This document shows, piece by piece, positions 59,811 through 64,000 of a DNA stretch of 64,000 nucleotides. The stretch lies in NCBI RefSeq assembly GCF_900239935.1, contig NZ_LT965928.1, forward strand, positions 482,945 to 546,944, given 5' to 3'. The first letter of the stretch is position 1. The number at the start of each line of letters is the position of its first letter. Origin of the DNA: Pseudoalteromonas carrageenovora IAM 12662 (GTDB lineage: Bacteria; Pseudomonadota; Gammaproteobacteria; Enterobacterales; Alteromonadaceae). A program made the position numbers and the translations under genes. The notes under the pieces were generated by a model. That model was not told the DNA's origin. It worked only from the letters and a program-made list of their open reading frames with translations, and did not search any database.

Positions 59811-62240
59811 ATGAAAAAAATACCACTAATAAGTTACATATTCTTTACTGTGCTGTGCTCTATCATAACTCAAGCGCACGCAGCAATTAAGTCAATTGAT
59901 GAATTTACTACGCAAATGAATCACTTTCCGGGCTACTATTCGTTTTTTTACGATACCCAAAACGGCAAAGTTTATTTAAAAGTAGATAAGTTTGAACAAC
60001 AATTTTTACTTCAGCAAAGCTTGCCATACGGGATTGGTTCGAACGATATTGGCCTAGATAGAGGCCAACTTGGAAATACTCACCTTGTACAGTTTGAACG
60101 TTTTGGCGATAAAGTAATGCTGCGCGCTGTAAATACTTACTACCGTGCTAATACTAGTAATAAAGCTGAGCAGCAAAGTATTAAAGAGGCGTTTGCATCA
60201 AGTATACTCGCAGGCTTTAAAGTGGTTGCACAAGATAATTCCACCGCACTGATTGACTACACGCCTTATTTATTAAGTGATGTACACGGTGTAAGCCGAA
60301 AGCTTGCTGCGCGTAAACAAGGTAACTTTAGCCTTGATGAGTCACGAAGCGTGGTTTACATGAAGCGTTCAAAAGCGTTTTTAAAAAACACCGAGCTTGA
60401 AGCGGTACTCACCTTTAAGGGCACAAAGCCGGGTGAGTTTGTTCGCCAAGTAAGTGCCGACCCATACGCACTTACGGTGCATATGCATCATTCACTAATT
60501 AAATTACCAGACGATAACTACACGCCGCGCAAGTTTAACCCGCAATCTGGCTTTTGGAGTATTGAGCATAAAGATTACGCAGCCCCGCTTGGCGAGTCTA
60601 TGTTTGTGCGCTATATACCGCGCCATCGCCTAGCTAAAAAAGATCCAAGCCTACCTATTAGTGAACCCGTAGAGCCTATTGTTTACTACCTAGATCCAGG
60701 GGTTCCTGAGCCAGTTAAAAGCGCTTTATTAGAAGGTGGTAAATGGTGGAATGATGCATTTAGTGCTTCAGGGTACAAAAACGCATTTTTAGTAAAAGTT
60801 TTACCAAGTAATGCAGACCCTATGGATATTCGTTATAACGTAATTCAGTGGGTACACCGCGCTACACGTGGTTGGTCATACGGAAGCTCTGTAATAGACC
60901 CTCGTACAGGTGAAATATTAAAAGGGCATGTAACACTTGGTTCGCTGCGTGTACGCCAAGATATATTAATAGCCGAAGCACTGGCCGCCCCCTATTTAAA
61001 AGGTAATGAGGTCGCTAAAAATTTACAGGCTATGGCGCTTGACCGTATTCGCCAATTAAGTGCACACGAAATTGGCCACACGTTAGGGATTTCTCATAAC
61101 TTTGCAGCATCAGTAGGTGATAGAGCCTCTGTTATGGACTACCCACACCCACTACTTAGTTTTAATGAACAAGGTAAGCTTGATGTAACGCGCGGCTACG
61201 CAAAAGGCATGGGCGCATGGGATACCCAAGTAATTAAATATGGCTACAGCGACTTTACCAATCAAGACGAAAGCGCTGAGCTTGCAGCAATATTAAAAGA
61301 GAATAAAGCTAAAGGCCTTGAGTTTATATCAGATAGCGACGCTCGTGCTAAAGGTGGTGCACACCCAACTGCCCATTTATGGGATAACGGTACCAATCCA
61401 TCACAAGAGCTATTAAGAGTGCTCGACGTTCGTAAAAAAGCGCTTTCGCAGTTTGGAATAAATAACATTAAAACGGGTGATGCACTTTCGCAATTAGAAG
61501 AAAAACTAGTGCCGCTTTATTTATTTCACCGCTTTCAAGTAGAGGCTGCAGTTAAGTTAATTTCAGGCGTAAATTATGAGTACGAACTACGAGGTGATGC
61601 CCCCGTAAAAGGCGCGCAAGTTGTTTCAAAAGAGCAGCAGCAAGAAGCCGTTAACGCTATTTTAGCCACGCTCAAGCCTGCCAATTTATTACTACCAGAA
61701 TCGGTACTTTCACTTATTCCACCAAAGGCATATGGCGAGTCTAAATCGCGCGAAAGCATAATAGGGCGTACGGGCTTAACTCTTGATGCTATGGCACTAC
61801 CTGAAGTTGCCGTAGAGCATAGTTTATCGCTTTTATTAAATCCGCAACGCTTAAACCGGTTAGCGCAGCAACAAGCACGCAGTAACGATTTTTATAGCTT
61901 AGATAGCATGCTAGAGCAGTTATATAAGCAAATATTTAATGTTTCATCACCTAATACTATGGCAGGTAAAATTACTCAGCGTACTCAGTACTTAACGGCT
62001 AAAGCATTTGCTGATTTAGTTGCAAGTAATAACGTAAGCCCTGAGGTACAAGCACAGGTTCGCTATTATTTAGTTAAGCTTGGCGAAGATTTTAATCAAA
62101 ACTCAATGCTGAGCCACACAAGTACTGGTGAAAGCGCGTTTAAGCAATTTTTAGCAGAGCAAATTAAATTGTTTTTAATTAAAGGCGAATGGCCAAGCAA
62201 TTTTGAAGCTTTACCAATTCCACCAGGTTCACCAATTTAA
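59811..62240 (+). CDS. Secreted zinc-dependent metalloprotease (DUF4953/DUF5117)
   Basis: Periplasmic or surface metalloprotease of 809 residues with signal peptide (YIFFTVLCSIITQAHA). The zinc motif HEIGHTLGISHNF (near 420-432) fits the metzincin HExxHxxGxxH, and VMDYPHP provides the Met-turn. N-terminal DUF5117 features (GYYSFFYDTQNGKVYLKVDKFEQQFLLQQSLPYGIGSNDIGLDRGQLG) are present. The ribosome-binding site ATAAGAT is weak. A strong terminator lies 41 bp after the stop. Substrate unknown. Confidence 0.9.
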   Translation: MKKIPLISYIFFTVLCSIITQAHAAIKSIDEFTTQMNHFPGYYSFFYDTQNGKVYLKVDKFEQQFLLQQSLPYGIGSNDIGLDRGQLGNTHLVQFERFGDKVMLRAVNTYYRANTSNKAEQQSIKEAFASSILAGFKVVAQDNSTALIDYTPYLLSDVHGVSRKLAARKQGNFSLDESRSVVYMKRSKAFLKNTELEAVLTFKGTKPGEFVRQVSADPYALTVHMHHSLIKLPDDNYTPRKFNPQSGFWSIEHKDYAAPLGESMFVRYIPRHRLAKKDPSLPISEPVEPIVYYLDPGVPEPVKSALLEGGKWWNDAFSASGYKNAFLVKVLPSNADPMDIRYNVIQWVHRATRGWSYGSSVIDPRTGEILKGHVTLGSLRVRQDILIAEALAAPYLKGNEVAKNLQAMALDRIRQLSAHEIGHTLGISHNFAASVGDRASVMDYPHPLLSFNEQGKLDVTRGYAKGMGAWDTQVIKYGYSDFTNQDESAELAAILKENKAKGLEFISDSDARAKGGAHPTAHLWDNGTNPSQELLRVLDVRKKALSQFGINNIKTGDALSQLEEKLVPLYLFHRFQVEAAVKLISGVNYEYELRGDAPVKGAQVVSKEQQQEAVNAILATLKPANLLLPESVLSLIPPKAYGESKSRESIIGRTGLTLDAMALPEVAVEHSLSLLLNPQRLNRLAQQQARSNDFYSLDSMLEQLYKQIFNVSSPNTMAGKITQRTQYLTAKAFADLVASNNVSPEVQAQVRYYLVKLGEDFNQNSMLSHTSTGESAFKQFLAEQIKLFLIKGEWPSNFEALPIPPGSPI

Positions 62241-62280
62241 TATAAAGTTTAGAAACTCAACTTTTTGAAAATTACAAAGT

Positions 62281-62312
62281 AAAACACCGAGTATACGCAT
62301 ACTCGGTGTTTT
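62281..62312 (+). terminator. Rho-independent terminator after metalloprotease gene
   Basis: AAAACACCGAGTAT (62281-62294) and ATACTCGGTGTTTT (62299-62312) form a perfect 14-bp stem with a 4-base loop. It is followed directly by a heptamer array. Confidence 0.9.
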
Positions 62313-62320
62313 ACTACGTC

Positions 62321-62364
62321 CTGATAGCTGATAACTGATAACTGATAACTGATAACTGATAACT
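62321..62364. repeat. Heptanucleotide array, CTGATAA x about 6
   Basis: CTGATAG then five CTGATAA units, the reverse complement of the TTATCAG form seen elsewhere, 9 bp after the terminator stem. Confidence 0.88.
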
Positions 62365-62436
62365 TTACTTTTACTTGCATAAAGTTGGTTTTTTGTTAAC
62401 CTACCCGCCTTCCATTTTAGTCTTTTTGAGGTGTTT

Positions 62437-63210
62437 ATGGCGTTTCTATCTCGTTCGATATTGGCGTTGTCGATAGCACTTTCAAGCAGCACTGCATTTG
62501 CTCAGGCCCAATGTGATGTTGAGCTTCGCCATGGTTTAATCATTACTGACGATGTAATACGTATACTTGATAAAGGCCAAACTCGTGTTCAAATTAACAA
62601 TAATAATCAGCTGTTTATACGTGGTTATTGGGTTGATTTAAGCGATGACGAAAGTAAAGTACTCGAGCAATTTAGTAATGGTATTCGCCACACAGTTCCC
62701 GAATTAGTAAATCTTGCTACAGATGGTGTTAACTTAGGTTTAAGTGCAATTGAGCATGTAGTTGAGGGTATGTCTGATAAAGAGCCAGAGGTACTTAAAA
62801 CACAACTTCAGTACGTAGAACGCGCATTAATGGATAAATTTAAGCGCGGAGATGACTTCTTTTTTATTGCCCCTCAATCTCTTTCTCAAATAGATGACTT
62901 TTTCACTAAAGAGATAAGCCAACAAATTCACTCCGCAGTACATGGATCGCTAGGTGCTATTTTAGTATCACTAGGTGATGCCTTTAAATCGCGCGAAGGT
63001 AATATAGAAGATCGTATTAACGATATGGGGCAGCGGATGGATATTATCTCAAAAGAGATTGATAAATCACTACAAAAAAAAGCGCATCAGTTAGAGCTTA
63101 AAGCTTCAGAATATTGTGAATGCTTAAATGCACTAGATGTAACCGAGTCACGCCTACAAGCAATTGTCCCTGGCATGGCTGATTACGATTTAGTGCAAAT
63201 TAAATCGTAA
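62437..63210 (+). CDS. DUF2884 (YggN-family) periplasmic protein
   Basis: Secreted protein of 257 residues with signal peptide (SILALSIALSSSTAFAQA). CDVELRHGLIITDDVIRILDKGQTRVQINNNNQLFIRGYWVDLSDDESKVL is the YggN/DUF2884 core, and a coiled-coil-like region lies near 190-220. ATG 62437 is preferred to GTG 62431 because AGG (TTTTGAGGTG) precedes it at proper spacing. It is convergent with rsuA. Its role is unknown; YggN is an uncharacterised periplasmic protein in E. coli. Confidence 0.85.
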   Translation: MAFLSRSILALSIALSSSTAFAQAQCDVELRHGLIITDDVIRILDKGQTRVQINNNNQLFIRGYWVDLSDDESKVLEQFSNGIRHTVPELVNLATDGVNLGLSAIEHVVEGMSDKEPEVLKTQLQYVERALMDKFKRGDDFFFIAPQSLSQIDDFFTKEISQQIHSAVHGSLGAILVSLGDAFKSREGNIEDRINDMGQRMDIISKEIDKSLQKKAHQLELKASEYCECLNALDVTESRLQAIVPGMADYDLVQIKS

Positions 63211-63225
63211 GGGAGATCTATCTTA

Positions 63226-63281
63226 AGTTGTCAGTTGTCAGCTGTCAGCTGTCAGTTATTAGATATCAGATATCAGATATC
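63226..63281. repeat. Heptanucleotide array, GTTGTCA/GCTGTCA/GATATCA
   Basis: Seven to eight units starting 16 bp after the DUF2884 stop, changing from GTTGTCA to AGATATC forms. It faces the rsuA-side array across about 30 bp. Confidence 0.82.
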
Positions 63282-63313
63282 AATTGACTGGTTTAATTAC
63301 TGGACCAAAATTA

Positions 63314-63396
<83 letters not shown>

Positions 63397-64000
63397 TTAA
63401 AGTTTAACTTCTTCGACAGTTAACTGGCGATACTCACCACTGGCTAGGTTTTCATCTAGTTTAATACCGGCAATTTGCTCACGGTGTAGCTCTACTACTT
63501 TGTTGTCTACAGCGGCTAACATGCGTTTAACTTGATGGTACTTACCTTCACAAATAGATAAACGTAGCCCAAAGTTAGCGAGCCTCTCTGCTTTTGCTGG
63601 GCGTGTTAAGTCTTTTTCGTTATGCAGTTGAACGCCTACTCGCAATTGCTCAAGCGACTCGTCGGTAATCGGTTCTTGGGTTTCTACTAGGTAGGTTTTA
63701 AATTTATTATTTTTTGGTGAAGTGATTTTATGAGACCAATCACCATCGTTGGTAATAATAACTAAACCTGTGGTGTCTATATCAAGTCGGCCTGCCACAT
63801 GAAAGTCGGCCATATTAGGCTCATCAAGTAAGTCAAAAACCGTTCTGTGTAATTCATCACTATTTGCGCATACGTAACCCACGGGCTTATTTAGCATGTA
63901 GTAACGTTTACCTAAAAATACGAGTTGTTCACCTTCAAACATTATTTCGTCTTGTTGCTTTACTTGAAAGTCGAATGCAGTAACTACTTCGCCATTTACA
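63397..64000 (-). CDS. rsuA: 16S rRNA pseudouridine synthase RsuA (5' end outside window)
   Basis: RsuA-type enzyme that makes pseudouridine 516 in 16S rRNA. The frame is open to the right edge: upstream of Met 63942 it continues NGEVVTAFDFQVKQQDEI, the end of an S4-like RNA-binding domain, so the true start is beyond 64000 and the internal Met is not the start. The catalytic Asp is in AGRLDIDTTGLVIITNDG, and MLNKPVGYVC and EGKYHQVKRMLAA are family motifs. The stop lies next to a heptamer array. Confidence 0.9.
   Translation of the reverse strand, partial: VNGEVVTAFDFQVKQQDEIMFEGEQLVFLGKRYYMLNKPVGYVCANSDELHRTVFDLLDEPNMADFHVAGRLDIDTTGLVIITNDGDWSHKITSPKNNKFKTYLVETQEPITDESLEQLRVGVQLHNEKDLTRPAKAERLANFGLRLSICEGKYHQVKRMLAAVDNKVVELHREQIAGIKLDENLASGEYRQLTVEEVKL

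Overview
The window looks like a chromosome segment of a marine gammaproteobacterium, most likely a Pseudoalteromonas. The signs are low GC, RfaH beside a wza-wzb-wzc capsule operon, a pseudaminic acid pathway, a 367-residue SAICAR synthetase, and many REP-like and heptanucleotide repeats between genes. The genus is inferred from gene content and was not checked by a search.

Layout. (1) 1-9.1 kb: the right part of a first surface-polysaccharide locus, with three GT4 glycosyltransferases, an EpsG-type polymerase, a probable UDP-QuiNAc/FucNAc initiation trio (4-keto reductase, small phosphoglycosyl transferase, WbpM-like dehydratase) and a UDP-glucuronate 4-epimerase. (2) 9.1-10.2 kb: a tandem array of palindromic repeats with a REP-associated tyrosine transposase gene lying between two halves of one repeat. 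(3) 10.2-13.2 kb: a beta-CASP nuclease, rfaH, and a repeat-rich wza leader. (4) 13.3-32.1 kb: a second polysaccharide locus, with wza-wzb-wzc, a second initiating sugar transferase, pseB-C-F-G, a formyltransferase where pseH would be expected, pseI, wzx, glycosyltransferases and wzy. From about 25 to 32 kb it is strikingly AT-rich and looks transferred. (5) 32.9-40.1 kb: sulfate activation (cysD, cysN, an SLC13 permease, cysC) and a DHH phosphoesterase, separated by composite repeats. (6) 40.5-44.3 kb: galU, ugd and wzi, which supply UDP-glucose and UDP-GlcA and anchor capsule. (7) 44.7-64 kb: mostly housekeeping and envelope genes: peroxiredoxin, an ABC exporter-like system, purC, a c-di-GMP operon, a TagD/TagB-like pair, fbp, a zinc metalloprotease and rsuA.

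How it works together. GalU and Ugd make UDP-GlcA, and the epimerase at 8.1 kb can convert it to UDP-GalA. The pse genes should make CMP-pseudaminic acid, probably with N-formyl in place of N-acetyl at C7. Wzx, Wzy, Wza, Wzb, Wzc and Wzi flip, polymerise, export and attach the polymer, and RfaH probably keeps transcription going through the long operons.

Main points of interest. pseB is frameshifted at an A8 run and wzx at a G10 run, so as read the pseudaminic acid polymer is off (phase variation or sequencing error). The apparent catalytic Asp of Wzb is Gly. Sixteen heptanucleotide tandem arrays with different sequences share the same 7-bp period, and both four-helix-bundle (23S-IVP-like) genes end inside such arrays. 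The REP palindromes look like internally deleted forms of the transposase-bearing element. A separate 193-bp element has terminal inverted repeats and a 6-bp target duplication.
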